Origin: Acidobacteriota bacterium
GTDB taxonomy: Bacteria > Acidobacteriota > Holophagae > Holophagales > Holophagaceae
Reading direction: 5' to 3'
NCBI GenBank assembly: GCA_016195985.1
Contig: JACPYP010000011.1
Coordinates: forward strand, 186,001 to 250,000
Length of the DNA: 64,000 nt
Position 1 is the first letter of the stretch. Each line of letters opens with the position of its first letter. The notes beneath the pieces were generated by a model that was not told the origin of the DNA, did no database searches, and saw nothing but the letters and a program-made list of their open reading frames with translations. A program made the translations under genes and the position numbers. Positions 24,352-33,743 of the stretch are shown here, in pieces.

Positions 24352-26421
24352 GTGGTTGATCGATCCCGAGGCCGAGTCCTGCTCGGCCTTTTCATTCCTT
24401 TGTTCATGAGCGGATGCGCCACGGCCGGGGGCGGCGGATCTGCGGGAATCTCGAGGTCCCCCCTGCCGCCGCCGACGCTCCGAAGCGCCACGGTGGACTA
24501 TGTCCTCGGCACCTTGACGGTATACGGCGCGAATTTCGGAGACAGCTCCCCCACCGCAGTGTTCAACGGAACCAAGGTGGTCGCGGCCTTCGATGCCACC
24601 GCGCAGAAAGTGGTGGCCACCCTGCCTTCCGGCTTGAGCCGGGGCACCTACACACTGCAACTCACCCGTTCCTCCGGCGAGACGTCTGTCTTTGAAATCG
24701 CCTACGATCCCGGCGCGCCGGGCGTTCCGGGCGCCGCTGGCCCCCAGGGGACTCAAGGGCCTCAAGGCCCACAGGGCCCCCAAGGGCCCCAAGGCATCCA
24801 GGGACCGGCCGGAGCTCCTGGCGCAGTGGGGGCCATGGGACCTCAGGGCGCCATCGGCCTCACGGGCGCCACGGGCGCGCCGGGCCTCAACGGGGCCACC
24901 ATCCTGACCGGCGACGCCGCCCCCGGCGCCCTTCTCGGCAGCGCGGGCGACCTCTTCTTCCTCACCGGCAGTGGCAGCCTCTACCAGAAGGCTCTCTCCG
25001 GTTGGGGCTCCCCCATCGCCAACCTCACGGGTCCCCAAGGCCTCGCCGGTCCGGCCGGCGCCTCGGGAGCGGCAGGCCCCCAGGGCCTCCAAGGACCTCA
25101 GGGCGCCCAAGGCATCCAGGGAGCCCCAGGCTCCACGGGCGCTGCCGGTCCCCAGGGCCCCCAAGGACCTCAGGGCACCCAAGGCATCCAGGGAGCCCCA
25201 GGCTCCACGGGGGCTGTCGGTCCCCAGGGCCCCCAAGGCCCTCAAGGGCCGCCGGCCTCCTTCCAGGGCGCCTGGTCCAGCATGACGGTCTATGCGGCGG
25301 GCGACGCGGTGTCCTTCAACGGGTCCAGCTACGTGGCCCTGGCCGGCGTGAATCTGAACAACACCCCTGACAGCAGCCCCGCATCCTGGGCGCTGCTTGC
25401 GCAGAGAGGCGCGACGGGCCCCGCCGGGGCGGCTGGAGTGACTGGTGCCACCGGGGCTACGGGCGCGACGGGGGCGACAGGTCCAGCGGGCGCGACGGGT
25501 CCAACCGGCGCCAACGGTCCCCAGGGGCCCGCGGGGTCTCTGGGCGCCTATGGTGACGGGTCGGCCGGCGCCCTGGTCATCAGCGGGAACACGGATTGGT
25601 CGGCCGCATCGCCCGGAGCCAACCTCCAATTCACCAGCATCACCGTGAACTCCGGGGCCACCCTGACCGTGCCGAGCGGCGTGGTCCTCCGCGTCACCGG
25701 GAGCGTGGCGATCCATGGAACCATCGTCGTGGCCACCGCGGCGGCGGACAGCGGAAGCCTCAAGCCGCACCCCGGCATCGCCCTCTCCGCCCCAGGCACG
25801 CCCTACGGCGGCATCGGCCTGGGGGCGCTGCAGGCGGGCATGGTCCTGAAACCCGGTCCCGCCGCGGGCGGCGCCGGCGCTCGGAACACGCAATCCAGCG
25901 GCGGAGAAGGCGGGGGTTCGCTTTCCATCTTCTGCCAAGGCAACCTCACCATCGGATCCGACGGCAGCATCTTCGCTAGCGGCAGCGGCGGGACCAATCC
26001 CCAGGTCGCCGGCCAGGGCATCACCGGCGCGGGGGGCGGGGCCGGCGGCGTGCTCGTGCTGATGGCCAAGGGCACGCTCAGCGTCAGCGGCCTCCTCCGC
26101 GCCACGGGGGGGAATGGCGCCGACGGCTACGACGGCAATGGCGGCAACGGCGAGGGCGGCGGAGGCGGCGGTGGCGGTGGGATCATCCATCTCCTGGGTT
26201 CGGCCATCAACGTCACGGGCACCACTCAGGTTTCCGGTGGAGCCGCGGGCGCGAACTCGGCCACGGGGACGGGTTCCTTCGGCTCCGGCGGCGGCGCCTG
26301 CGGAGGCAACGGAGGCAATGGAGGGATCCTTTCCTCGACGCTGACGCTGTCGCCCTCCGCCGGGTCCACTGGCCGCGTTCTGCAGACGGTGCTCGCGCAG
26401 CCCGAGAACCTGCTGCTCTGA
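24352..26421 (+). CDS. Collagen-like lipoprotein with TIG and carbohydrate-binding-like domains
   Basis: A 689-residue exported lipoprotein. Signal [13 protein letters not shown] (Cys22). Residues about 45-117 resemble an IPT/TIG beta-sandwich ([19 protein letters not shown]). Three Gly-X-Y collagen runs follow (about 121-183, 227-301, 353-397), rich in GPQ and GAT triplets. Between the second and third is a domain of about 48 residues (304-351) with W..Y..GD.V.F.G..Y pattern, like chitin-binding CBM5/12. Residues 398-689 are Gly/Ser-rich beta repeats. GTG at 24352 has GGAGG six bases upstream. The gene is divergent from PepSY and followed by a strong terminator. Likely surface fibre or adhesin-type protein; ligand unknown. 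Confidence 0.8.
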   Translation: MVDRSRGRVLLGLFIPLFMSGCATAGGGGSAGISRSPLPPPTLRSATVDYVLGTLTVYGANFGDSSPTAVFNGTKVVAAFDATAQKVVATLPSGLSRGTYTLQLTRSSGETSVFEIAYDPGAPGVPGAAGPQGTQGPQGPQGPQGPQGIQGPAGAPGAVGAMGPQGAIGLTGATGAPGLNGATILTGDAAPGALLGSAGDLFFLTGSGSLYQKALSGWGSPIANLTGPQGLAGPAGASGAAGPQGLQGPQGAQGIQGAPGSTGAAGPQGPQGPQGTQGIQGAPGSTGAVGPQGPQGPQGPPASFQGAWSSMTVYAAGDAVSFNGSSYVALAGVNLNNTPDSSPASWALLAQRGATGPAGAAGVTGATGATGATGATGPAGATGPTGANGPQGPAGSLGAYGDGSAGALVISGNTDWSAASPGANLQFTSITVNSGATLTVPSGVVLRVTGSVAIHGTIVVATAAADSGSLKPHPGIALSAPGTPYGGIGLGALQAGMVLKPGPAAGGAGARNTQSSGGEGGGSLSIFCQGNLTIGSDGSIFASGSGGTNPQVAGQGITGAGGGAGGVLVLMAKGTLSVSGLLRATGGNGADGYDGNGGNGEGGGGGGGGGIIHLLGSAINVTGTTQVSGGAAGANSATGTGSFGSGGGACGGNGGNGGILSSTLTLSPSAGSTGRVLQTVLAQPENLLL
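25093..25236 (+). repeat. 72-base tandem duplication in the collagen region
   Basis: Two near-identical 72-base units (25093-25164 and 25165-25236), each encoding 24 residues (eight Gly-X-Y triplets). They differ at only a few positions. In-frame units of this kind allow length change by recombination or slippage. Confidence 0.85.
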
Positions 26422-26459
26422 CTCTGATCGCGCCTGGCGACCGGGCGCTCCCTAACGAC

Positions 26460-26483
26460 GACGGCCCCCGCACGGGGGCCGTC
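26460..26483. terminator. Bidirectional intrinsic terminator
   Basis: A perfect 11-base inverted repeat GACGGCCCCCG / CGGGGGCCGTC around a two-base centre. It lies between the convergent collagen-like gene and sucD, 38 bases after the former and 18 before the latter stop. The T-rich tail is weak (TCATTAAA). Confidence 0.7.
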
Positions 26484-26501
26484 TCATTAAAGGGTTGAGG
26501 C

Positions 26502-27383
26502 TCAGGCCTTGACGCCCAGCCGCTCAGCCAGGGCCTTGCCCATATCGGCGGGGCTCTGCACGACGGTGATCCCGGCGGCGGTGAGGGCCTTCATCTTCTC
26601 GGCGGCAGTGCCCTTGCCCCCGGAGATGATGGCGCCCGCGTGGCCCATGCGGCGCCCCGGCGGGGCCGTCTGGCCGGCGATGAAGGCCACCACGGGCTTG
26701 GTGACGTAGGCCTTCACGAATTCCGCCGCCTCTTCCTCGGCGCTGCCGCCGATTTCGCCGATCATGATGATGGCGTGGGTGTCGGGATCGTCCTGGAACA
26801 GGCGCAAGGCGTCGATGTGGCTGGTGCCGTTCACCGGGTCGCCGCCAATGCCGATGCAGGTGCTCTGGCCGATGCCCAGTGCCGTGAGCTGGCCCACGGC
26901 CTCATAGGTGAGGGTGCCGGAGCGGCTGACCACGCCCACGTGGCCCTGCTTGTGGATACGACCGGGCATGATGCCGATCTTGGCCAGGCCGGGGCTGATG
27001 ATGCCGGGACAGTTGGGGCCGATGAGGCGGCTCTTGGGATAGTCGGGCAGGACGCGCTTGACCTTCACCATGTCGAGGACGGGGATGCCCTCGGTGATGC
27101 AGACGATGAGCTCGATGCCTGCCTCCAGGGCTTCGAGGATGGCATCCGCCGCGCCCGCGGGGGGCACGAAGATCATGGTGGCGTTGGCGCTGGTCTTGGC
27201 GACGGCTTCCTTCACGGTGTTGAAGACGGGAAAGCCCTCGATCTCTGTGCCGCCCTTGCCGGGCGTGACGCCGCCGACCACGTTCGTGCCGTAGTCGCGG
27301 CTGCCCTTGGCGTGGAAGAGTCCCTCGCGGCCCGTGATGCCCTGGACGATCAGCTTGGTGTGGTTGCCCACGAGAACTGCCAT
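26502..27383 (-). CDS. sucD: Succinyl-CoA ligase (ADP-forming), alpha subunit
   Basis: A 293-residue TCA-cycle enzyme subunit. The Rossmann N-domain has [15 protein letters not shown], then [21 protein letters not shown] and [11 protein letters not shown]; the active-site phosphohistidine lies in [15 protein letters not shown]. It catalyses succinyl-CoA to succinate with NDP phosphorylation together with SucC. ATG at 27383 has GAGAGG upstream. sucC is upstream on the same strand, 123 bases away. Confidence 0.97.
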   Translation of the reverse strand: MAVLVGNHTKLIVQGITGREGLFHAKGSRDYGTNVVGGVTPGKGGTEIEGFPVFNTVKEAVAKTSANATMIFVPPAGAADAILEALEAGIELIVCITEGIPVLDMVKVKRVLPDYPKSRLIGPNCPGIISPGLAKIGIMPGRIHKQGHVGVVSRSGTLTYEAVGQLTALGIGQSTCIGIGGDPVNGTSHIDALRLFQDDPDTHAIIMIGEIGGSAEEEAAEFVKAYVTKPVVAFIAGQTAPPGRRMGHAGAIISGGKGTAAEKMKALTAAGITVVQSPADMGKALAERLGVKA

Positions 27384-27468
27384 GTCATACCTCTCTGGAT
27401 TCGAATACGGGTTCCATGGTTGGGATTGGGATGAGGGTGCGGGTCTCCCGCGCACTCATCCTGGGGGC

Positions 27469-27500
27469 CCGGGGGTGTGCGCGCAGCGCGGAACCCCCGG
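27469..27500 (-). other. Hairpin in the sucC-sucD spacer
   Basis: CCGGGGGT (27469-27476) pairs with ACCCCCGG (27493-27500). It sits just after the sucC stop in the direction of transcription and has no T-run, so an RNA processing or stabilising stem is more likely than a terminator. Confidence 0.5.
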
Positions 27501-27506
27501 ACAGAA

Positions 27507-28664
27507 TCAACGGATTGAGGCCACGACCTTCTCGGCGGCGTCCTTCAGATCCTTGGCGACGATGAGATTGAGGCCGCTGTCGGCCAGGATCTGCTTGCCC
27601 TCTTCGACATTGGTGCCTTCCAGGCGCACGACGACGGGCACCTTGATCCCGATCTCCTTCGCCGCCTTCACGATGCCCGCCGCCACGATGTCGCAGCGCA
27701 TGATGCCGCCGAAGATGTTCACCAGCACGGCCTTCACGGCCGGATCCTGCAGGATGATGCGGAAGGCGTTCTTCACCGCGTCCTCGGTGGCGCCGCCGCC
27801 CACATCCAGGAAGTTGGCCGGGGAGCCGCCGTGGTACTTGATGATGTCCATGGTGCCCATGGCCAGGCCCGCGCCGTTGACCATGCAGCCGATCTGGCCG
27901 TCCAGCTTGATGAAGTTCAGGTTGAACTTGCTGGCCTCGACTTCTTCCTCGGCCTCCTCGTTGAGATCGCGGTAGGCCAGGACATCGGGGTGCCGGAAGA
28001 GCGCGTTGTCGTCGAAGCCGATCTTGGCGTCGAGGGCCGTCACATCGCCATCCTTGGTAATCACCAAGGGGTTGATCTCCACCATGGAGCAGTCCTTCTC
28101 CACAAAGAGCTTGTAGAGGTTCTGGAGGAAGACCACGCCCTTCTTGAAGGCGTCGCCCTCCAGGCCCAGGGCGAAGGCCACCTGGCGCGCCTGGAAGCCG
28201 CCCAGGCCCAGCGCCGGATCGATGGCGATCTTCACGATCTTCTCGGGAGTCTTCTCGGCCACTTCCTCGATCTCCACGCCGCCTTCGGTGGAGGCCAGCA
28301 CCGTCACCCGGCTGGAGCCGCGGTCCACGAGGAAGCTCAGGTAGAGCTCGCGGGCGATGTCCACGGGCTTCGAGATGAAGACGGTGCGCACCTTCCGGCC
28401 CTCGGCGCCGGTCTGCTTGGTGACGAGCTGCATGCCGAAGATGGCTTTGAAGAGATCCGCCGCCTTGTCGGGGTCGGTCGCGAATTTCACGCCGCCGCCC
28501 TTCCCGCGGCCCCCCGCGTGGATCTGCGCCTTCACCACGCTGGCGCCACCGAATTCCTTGGTGATCATGCGGGCCTCTTCGGCATCCTGGGCCACCTTCC
28601 CGTCCGGGGTGGCCACTTTGTAGATCCGAAGCAGTTCCTTGGCTTGGTACTCGTGGATATTCAT
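27507..28664 (-). CDS. sucC: Succinyl-CoA ligase (ADP-forming), beta subunit
   Basis: A 385-residue ATP-grasp subunit. [12 protein letters not shown] opens the protein; [42 protein letters not shown] and [14 protein letters not shown] are the nucleotide and CoA-binding stretches; [11 protein letters not shown] lies near the end. ATG at 28664 is clear. A TAGACT box (28690-28695 on this strand) precedes it. It is the first gene of a sucCD pair and is divergent from the PilT-family gene. Confidence 0.97.
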   Translation of the reverse strand: MNIHEYQAKELLRIYKVATPDGKVAQDAEEARMITKEFGGASVVKAQIHAGGRGKGGGVKFATDPDKAADLFKAIFGMQLVTKQTGAEGRKVRTVFISKPVDIARELYLSFLVDRGSSRVTVLASTEGGVEIEEVAEKTPEKIVKIAIDPALGLGGFQARQVAFALGLEGDAFKKGVVFLQNLYKLFVEKDCSMVEINPLVITKDGDVTALDAKIGFDDNALFRHPDVLAYRDLNEEAEEEVEASKFNLNFIKLDGQIGCMVNGAGLAMGTMDIIKYHGGSPANFLDVGGGATEDAVKNAFRIILQDPAVKAVLVNIFGGIMRCDIVAAGIVKAAKEIGIKVPVVVRLEGTNVEEGKQILADSGLNLIVAKDLKDAAEKVVASIR

Positions 28665-28714
28665 GCTCACTCCAGGAAAGGTGTCCACCAGTCTACAGGC
28701 CGGAGGCCCGGGCC

Positions 28715-28756
28715 CGAACCCCCAAGTCCCGAATCCAAGTCCCCGAATCCAAGTCG
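28715..28756 (+). repeat. Short tandem repeat in the sucC/PilT divergent region
   Basis: Two copies of CGAATCCAAGTC with period 14 (28730 and 28744) and a degenerate first copy (CGAACCCCCAAGTC at 28715). No function is evident. Confidence 0.6.
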
Positions 28757-28797
28757 TGGCGCAACGTGGCATCCTTGGTCAGACCGGAGACGTTGCC

Positions 28798-30417
28798 ATG
28801 GCCCAGTTAGACCGCCTGCTCACCCACGTCATCGCCAGGGCCGGCAGCCGTCTGGAACTGAAAGCCGACCGGAAGCCCCGGCTGGAGCTGAAATCCGGCG
28901 AGTCCCTGGACCTGCTGCCCAATCCGCTGCCGGCGGTGATGGTGGACGTTCTTGCCGGCGACGTGGTGCCCGCGGAACTCAAGGCTGCCTGGCAACAGGA
29001 GGGCGCGGCCGAATTCGACTACGACCTCTCCGGCCAGGCCTTCCGCATCAAGCTGAGCCGCTACATGGATGTCCCCCAGATACTGGCGGAACACACCGGC
29101 GCCTCGACGGCGTCCAAGCCTTCCGCTCCGGCGGAACCGCTCCCCGCTTCGAAGGCTTCGATCAGCCCGGTCTCCGCCCCGGCGGCGCCGCCAGAGCCGG
29201 TTCCCGTGGAATCGCCCCGCCCCGCTCCGGAGCCGAGGCGCCCGGCGCCCGAACCTGCGCGCTCCGGACCAGAGGCCCTGCGCTCAGCGCCGAGGCCCAA
29301 TCGCGCCCACACCCATCCCCTGGCGGAAAAACTGTTCGCGGCCCTGCTCGAGCAGCAGGGCTCCGACCTGCACTGCACCACCCACGAGCCGCCCCTGGTG
29401 CGTGTCCACGGCGACATGAAGGAGCTGGCGGGATTCAGCCCCATGGACGCCTCGACCCTGCTGGAAATGATGGAATCCCTGGCCTCGCCTGCCGTCTGGC
29501 AACGCTACGAAGAGCATCATGATGCCGATTTCGCCTACTCCTACGAGACAGGCGGCTGCCGCCTCCGCGTGAATTTCTTCCACGACCGGGTGGGACCGGG
29601 CCTCGTTTGCCGCGTCATCCCCAACCAGCTGCCGGATCCGGACCGCCTGGGCCTGCCGGATCCGGTGCGCCGCCTGGCCACGCTGTCCAAGGGCCTGGTG
29701 CTGGTGACCGGCCCCACGGGCAGCGGCAAGTCCACCACCCTGGCGGCCATCGTGGACCTGGCCAACCAGAAACGGAAAGACCATATCCTCACCATCGAGG
29801 ATCCCATCGAGTTCGTGCATCCCCGCAAAGGATGCCTCGTGAACCAGCGGGAGGTGGGCACCCACACCGACAGCTTCAAGAGCGGCCTGCGCGCCGCGCT
29901 GCGCGAGGATCCCGACGTGGTGCTGGTAGGCGAGATGCGCGACCTGGAGACCATCGCCATCGCCCTGGAAACCGCGGTGACGGGGCACCTGGTCTTCGGG
30001 ACCCTCCACACCAGCAGCGCCATCGGCACCATCGACCGCATCGTGGACCAGTTCCCCGCGGACCGGCAGCAGCAGATCCGGGTGATGCTGGCGGATTCCC
30101 TCAAATGCGTGATCAGCCAGGTGCTGTTCAAACGCATTGGCGGCGGGCGCGTGGCCGCGCTGGAAACGCTCTTCATCACCCCCGCCATCGCCAACCTTAT
30201 CCGCGAAGGCAAGAATTTCCAGATCGCCAGCGCCATGCAGACCGGCCGCAGCTACGGACAGCGCCTCATGAACGACGCCATCGTCGACCTGATCCAGGCC
30301 AAGAAGGTGGAACCCATGGAGGCCTACCTGAAGTGCCCCGACAAGGAATCCTTCATCGCCTCCTGCAAGCGGGCGGGCATCCCCTTCGACCTGCGGCTGG
30401 GCGAAGCGGAGCTCTGA
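28798..30417 (+). CDS. PilT-family type IV pilus retraction ATPase with duplicated N-terminal domain
   Basis: A 539-residue hexameric-motor ATPase. The C-terminal part (from about 180) is a full PilT: HPLAEKLFAALLEQQGSDLHC, Walker A GPTGSGKST (near 305), LTIEDPIEFVH, DPDVVLVGEMRDLETI (Walker B) and GHLVFGTLHTSSA (His box). Ahead of it are a domain of about 100 residues and a Pro/Ala-rich linker (103-175). The first domain looks like a copy of the PilT N-domain (GSRLELKADRKPRLEL vs GSDLHCTTHEPPLVRV; AEFDYDLSGQAFRIKLS vs ADFAYSYETGGCRLRVN). Start ATG 28798 has GGAGA eight bases upstream. PilT and PilU homologues are about 345-380 residues, so this is a long form. No other pilus gene lies nearby. 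Confidence 0.85.
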   Translation: MAQLDRLLTHVIARAGSRLELKADRKPRLELKSGESLDLLPNPLPAVMVDVLAGDVVPAELKAAWQQEGAAEFDYDLSGQAFRIKLSRYMDVPQILAEHTGASTASKPSAPAEPLPASKASISPVSAPAAPPEPVPVESPRPAPEPRRPAPEPARSGPEALRSAPRPNRAHTHPLAEKLFAALLEQQGSDLHCTTHEPPLVRVHGDMKELAGFSPMDASTLLEMMESLASPAVWQRYEEHHDADFAYSYETGGCRLRVNFFHDRVGPGLVCRVIPNQLPDPDRLGLPDPVRRLATLSKGLVLVTGPTGSGKSTTLAAIVDLANQKRKDHILTIEDPIEFVHPRKGCLVNQREVGTHTDSFKSGLRAALREDPDVVLVGEMRDLETIAIALETAVTGHLVFGTLHTSSAIGTIDRIVDQFPADRQQQIRVMLADSLKCVISQVLFKRIGGGRVAALETLFITPAIANLIREGKNFQIASAMQTGRSYGQRLMNDAIVDLIQAKKVEPMEAYLKCPDKESFIASCKRAGIPFDLRLGEAEL

Positions 30418-30526
30418 ACCTCGTCCCCATCCGCCGAAGGCAGAGAGGCACCACAAGACATCGAAGGCACGGAGGGGGCACCAGACCCTCCGAGGTTCCC
30501 CGTCATGGGCCCATGCTCCGTGTCTC

Positions 30527-31033
30527 ATACCAAGTTGCGTTCAATCCAATAGAAAAGGGCTTTCACCACCAAGTCTCTTTTTGTCTCGCGTATCGCTGCA
30601 GGCGGTACTGAGAAGAGCTGCATGAACAGTGGTTCCTGTTTTTCTTGGTGGCTCGGTGTCTTGGTGGTGTTCCTTATCTTTTGAATTCAAATCCGTGTAA
30701 ATCCGTGTCATCCGTGGCCAACTTGTTTTTGAAAGCCATGGGAACCATAACCCCATACCCTTGGGTGCCGCGCAGCTCTTGCCCTTGTCCTCTTCATCCT
30801 GGCGAAAGAATAGAAGAGGTTTTAGCCGGGATGAAGGAGATGAATCGGATGGAGCGGATGCTTCCTTTTCATTGGTACGAATCCGCGTTCGAAGGCCCTA
30901 TTCATACCAAGTTGTGTTCAATCCAATAGAAAAGGGCTTTCACCACCAAGGCACCAAAAGGCACCAAGTTTCTTTTTGTCTCGCGTGTCGCCGTACCCTT
31001 GGCTAATAAACCCACTTTGAACGCAACTTGGTA
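30527..31033. mobile_element. Transposon-derived repeat, copy B (MITE-like)
   Basis: The gap 30418-31063 holds no gene. This 507-base element begins ATACCAAGTTGCGTTCAA and ends TTGAACGCAACTTGGTA, an exact inverted repeat. A second left end lies at 30904. The interior has the same modules as copy A, with small differences, and codons 30994-31020 read YPWLINPL then stop. The bases at 30418-30526 carry a related ACCACAAGACATCGAAGGCACGG module but no end. Confidence 0.75.
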
Positions 31034-31063
31034 CCAGTGGTGGATCATCTGGGCGGAGCGGCC

Positions 31064-32059
31064 TCACATGCTCCGGGCCAGGAGGGCCTCCGGAATGTCC
31101 CGCAGCAGGCCGCCCGTGGCTGCGTCGCCGGACATGCCGGCGATATGGGCCACCGCGTTGCGGGAGGCCGCGAAGGCCAGCTCGCGGGTCTCCACCAGAG
31201 CCTGATGCTTCTCGATGAGGGCCCGGAGCTTCACCTCCTCCGTCTCAGGAATAGGCACTTCCTCGCCGCGGTCCCAGATGGTGCGGATCATGGGGCGCAC
31301 CTCGTCCGGCGCCTTCTCCAGCAGGGTGAGCATGGGCAGGGTCAGTTTGCCCTCCCGCAGGTCGCTGAAGGCGGGCTTGCCCAGCTGATCGCTGGTGGCG
31401 GTGTAATCCAGCAGGTCATCGATGAGCTGGAAGGCGCGCCCTACTTCCAGGCCGTAGCCCCGCATGGCCGCGCAGTCGGCCTCGCTCCGGCCGGTCAGCA
31501 CCGCCCCGGTCTCGGTGCAGCCGCTGAACAGCAGGGCGGTCTTCCGCTCCTGGATGTCGAAGTAATCCTTGCGGCTGGTGTCGAGCTTGAAGAGGACGTC
31601 GTTCTGGATGAGCTCCCCCTCGGTCATGCGCGTGGTCACCGTGGCCAGGATCTCCATCATCCGCCAGTTGCGGCAGGCGATGGCCTCGCTCATGGCCACG
31701 AGGTAGAGCAGGTCCCCGAAAAGCACGGTGAGGGTGTTGCCCCAGAGCCGGTTGAGGGTGGGCATCCCACGCCGGAGCTGGGCGTGATCGATGACGTCGT
31801 CATGGACCAGGGTGGCCGTGTGGATGAGTTCGAAGACCGCACCAAAACGCGCGTCGTCGTCGTTCTGCACGCCGCAGAAACGGGAAGAGAGAAGCACCAG
31901 GGCCGGCCTCAGGCGCTTGCCCTGCCCGCCCCGCACGTGATCCGCCAGTTTCTGGACCACCTCCACGTCGCTTTGCAGGAAGCGCTGCAGCTCCGCCTCC
32001 ACCCCCGCCAGCTTGGGGGCGATGGGCAAAAAGTAACGGGCCAGGTCCAGTCGGCTCAT
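31064..32059 (-). CDS. Trans-polyprenyl diphosphate synthase (octaprenyl type likely)
   Basis: A 331-residue isoprenoid chain-elongating enzyme. The first Asp-rich motif is VHDDVIDHAQLRRG (DDxxD), preceded by GGQGKRLRPALVLLS, and the second is FQLIDDLLDYTATSDQLGK. The family condenses isopentenyl diphosphate onto allylic diphosphates to make quinone side chains. Chain length depends on residues before the first Asp motif and is not called here. ATG at 32059. YajQ is upstream on the same strand, separated by a 173-base gap holding a hairpin element. Confidence 0.92.
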   Translation of the reverse strand: MSRLDLARYFLPIAPKLAGVEAELQRFLQSDVEVVQKLADHVRGGQGKRLRPALVLLSSRFCGVQNDDDARFGAVFELIHTATLVHDDVIDHAQLRRGMPTLNRLWGNTLTVLFGDLLYLVAMSEAIACRNWRMMEILATVTTRMTEGELIQNDVLFKLDTSRKDYFDIQERKTALLFSGCTETGAVLTGRSEADCAAMRGYGLEVGRAFQLIDDLLDYTATSDQLGKPAFSDLREGKLTLPMLTLLEKAPDEVRPMIRTIWDRGEEVPIPETEEVKLRALIEKHQALVETRELAFAASRNAVAHIAGMSGDAATGGLLRDIPEALLARSM

Positions 32060-32086
32060 GCGGGTTCGCTTTTCATCAAGAAGGAT

Positions 32087-32202
32087 CCACCACGGAGACA
32101 CAGAGGGTATTGAAAAAGGATGGAGGAAACATGGAGAAGCTTGTCCGGTTCTTTCTCCGTGAATCCTCCTCTGTGATCCCTCTGCGCCCTCTGTGGTGCA
32201 CA
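32087..32202. repeat. Inverted-repeat element of the CACCACGGAGACACAGAGG family
   Basis: CCACCACGGAGACACAGAGGG near 32087-32107 is matched, imperfectly, in inverted orientation by the CCCTCTGTGATCCCTCTGCGCCCTCTGTGGTG stretch near 32168-32200. The whole 115 bases can fold as a long hairpin in the spacer between the YajQ and polyprenyl synthase genes. The same family recurs at 63097-63153. Confidence 0.6.
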
Positions 32203-32232
32203 CAGTGGATGGACGGGGTTCGGCTCAGGGGC

Positions 32233-32730
32233 TTAGCCTCGGTAGTTCGTGAACTGCAGATCCAGGCCCTGGTCGTCCTTCTTGAAGAGGGCGATCACCT
32301 CCTGCAGATCGTCGCGGCTCTTGCCGCTCACCCTCAGCTGGTCGCCCTGGATGCTGGCCTGCACCTTGATCTTGGCATCCTTCACGGCTTTGATGAGGCC
32401 CTTGGCCTTTTCCACGGGGATGCCCTGCTGGATGGTCACTTCCTGGCGGACGGTGCCCTTGGCGGCGGGTTCGATCTTGCCGTATTCCATGCTGCGGATG
32501 CTGACGCCGCGCTTGTGCAGCTTGGTCTGCAGCACGTCGATGACGGCTTTGAGCTTCACCTCGTCATCGCTGGTGAGCACCAGCACCTTGTCGTCCTTGA
32601 GCTCGATCTTGGAGACCGAGCCCTTGAAGTCATAGCGCTGGCCGATCTCCTTCATGGCCTGGGCCAAGGCGTTCTTCACCTCGTCCAGGTCCACCTTGCA
32701 GACGACATCAAACGAGCATTCACTGGCCAT
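32233..32730 (-). CDS. YajQ family nucleotide-binding protein
   Basis: A 165-residue protein: SFDVVCKVDLDEVKNALAQ, IGQRYDFKGSVSKIEL, ISIRSMEYG-like VSIRSMEYGKIEPAAKG and VSGKSRDDLQEVIALFK are the YajQ signature stretches. YajQ-family proteins bind nucleotides including cyclic di-GMP in some species and act with transcription factors. Length is normal. ATG at 32730 has GAGGAGTG upstream. Confidence 0.95.
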   Translation of the reverse strand: MASECSFDVVCKVDLDEVKNALAQAMKEIGQRYDFKGSVSKIELKDDKVLVLTSDDEVKLKAVIDVLQTKLHKRGVSIRSMEYGKIEPAAKGTVRQEVTIQQGIPVEKAKGLIKAVKDAKIKVQASIQGDQLRVSGKSRDDLQEVIALFKKDDQGLDLQFTNYRG

Positions 32731-32817
32731 GGGGCACTCCTCAACCGGATCGGCCCTTCAGACTAACCCCTGGATCTCCCCAGGCTCAAGGCTTGGCGCC
32801 GCAGCCCGGACCACACG

Positions 32818-33423
32818 TCAGGCCTCCAGCCGGCTCTGCAATTCCGGCCAGCCCTCCCACAGGCTGAGGAACTGGAAGGCGGTGAGCACCAGGGCGTGCT
32901 GGATCTCTCCGCGGCGCATGCGCTGCATCCATTCGGACCAGGAGGCGGCCCAAACCCGGAGCTCCTCCGCAGGATCCAGCTCCAAGCCACCCTCCGGCTC
33001 GCAGTCCAGGGCCAGGAAGCTGTGGCAGCGGTTGTTCTGGGTGGCGGGATTGGGGGTGCAGCTGCCGAGGGCCACCCAGCGTTCCGACACGAAGCCCGTT
33101 TCCTCGCGGAGCTCCCTCCGGGCCGCCTGGGCGGGGGTCTCCCCCGCATCGCATCCGCCCCCGGGGATTTCCAGCGTGGCCTGGTCGATGCCGTGGCGGA
33201 ATTGCTCCACCAGCAGCAGCTCACCGGCGCGGTTGAAGGCCACCACGTTCACCCAGTCCGGTCCCAGCAGCCGGTAGAAGGCGTGCTCCCGGCCCGTGTG
33301 CGGGCTTCGCCGGAGGGCCACGACCTGCCTGAAAAGCCGCGAGTCCTGACGGACGCTTTCGGAATCCTGGGGCCACGGCACGGCGGGATCGAACCCTTCC
33401 GGGTGGGCGTGCAGCAGACGCAT
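32818..33423 (-). CDS. Nudix hydrolase (ADP-ribose pyrophosphatase-like)
   Basis: A 201-residue hydrolase of nucleoside diphosphate derivatives. The Nudix box is GGGCDAGETPAQAARRELRE, then ETGF (GX5EX7REUXEEXGU pattern). LLVEQFRHGIDQATLEIPGGG and WVALGSCTPNPATQNNR resemble the ADP-ribose/NudF branch. ATG at 33423 shares one base with the rhodanese stop (TGATG), so the two are translationally coupled. Confidence 0.88.
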   Translation of the reverse strand: MRLLHAHPEGFDPAVPWPQDSESVRQDSRLFRQVVALRRSPHTGREHAFYRLLGPDWVNVVAFNRAGELLLVEQFRHGIDQATLEIPGGGCDAGETPAQAARRELREETGFVSERWVALGSCTPNPATQNNRCHSFLALDCEPEGGLELDPAEELRVWAASWSEWMQRMRRGEIQHALVLTAFQFLSLWEGWPELQSRLEA

Positions 33424-33743
33424 CAGTACCTCGGAATGGAGGGATCCAGGCGGCTGTAGGCGTCGATGCCGCCGGAAAGGTGGGCCAAGTCCTGGAAACC
33501 CGCGCTCCGGAGGAAGTGCAAGGCCTGGAGGCTGCGCATGCCGTGGTGGCAATAGGCGGCCACAGGCTTCGCCGGATCCAGCTCCTTCACGCGCTCCACC
33601 AGCTCGCCCAGGGGGATCAGCACCGCGCCGGGGAGGCGGGCCTTGTCGTACTCCCACCGCTCACGCACGTCGAGGATCTGCACCTGGGCGGGATCCAGGG
33701 CCTGGAAGGCAGAGGCGTCGAGGTGGGGTCCGCTTTCAAACAC
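33423..33743 (-). CDS. Single-domain rhodanese
   Basis: A 106-residue cytosolic sulfurtransferase-like domain. ILDVRERWEYDKARLPGAV is the conserved CH2A-like stretch, and the active-site loop is YCHHGMRS with the catalytic Cys. It overlaps the uridine kinase 3' end by eight bases and the Nudix start by one base. Sulfur donor and acceptor are unknown. Confidence 0.9.
   Translation of the reverse strand: MFESGPHLDASAFQALDPAQVQILDVRERWEYDKARLPGAVLIPLGELVERVKELDPAKPVAAYCHHGMRSLQALHFLRSAGFQDLAHLSGGIDAYSRLDPSIPRY

Noticed and set aside
25080-25260. Regular repeats in the collagen-like gene as a CRISPR array.
   Set aside because: The repeats are in-frame Gly-X-Y codons of a coding gene and have no unique spacers.
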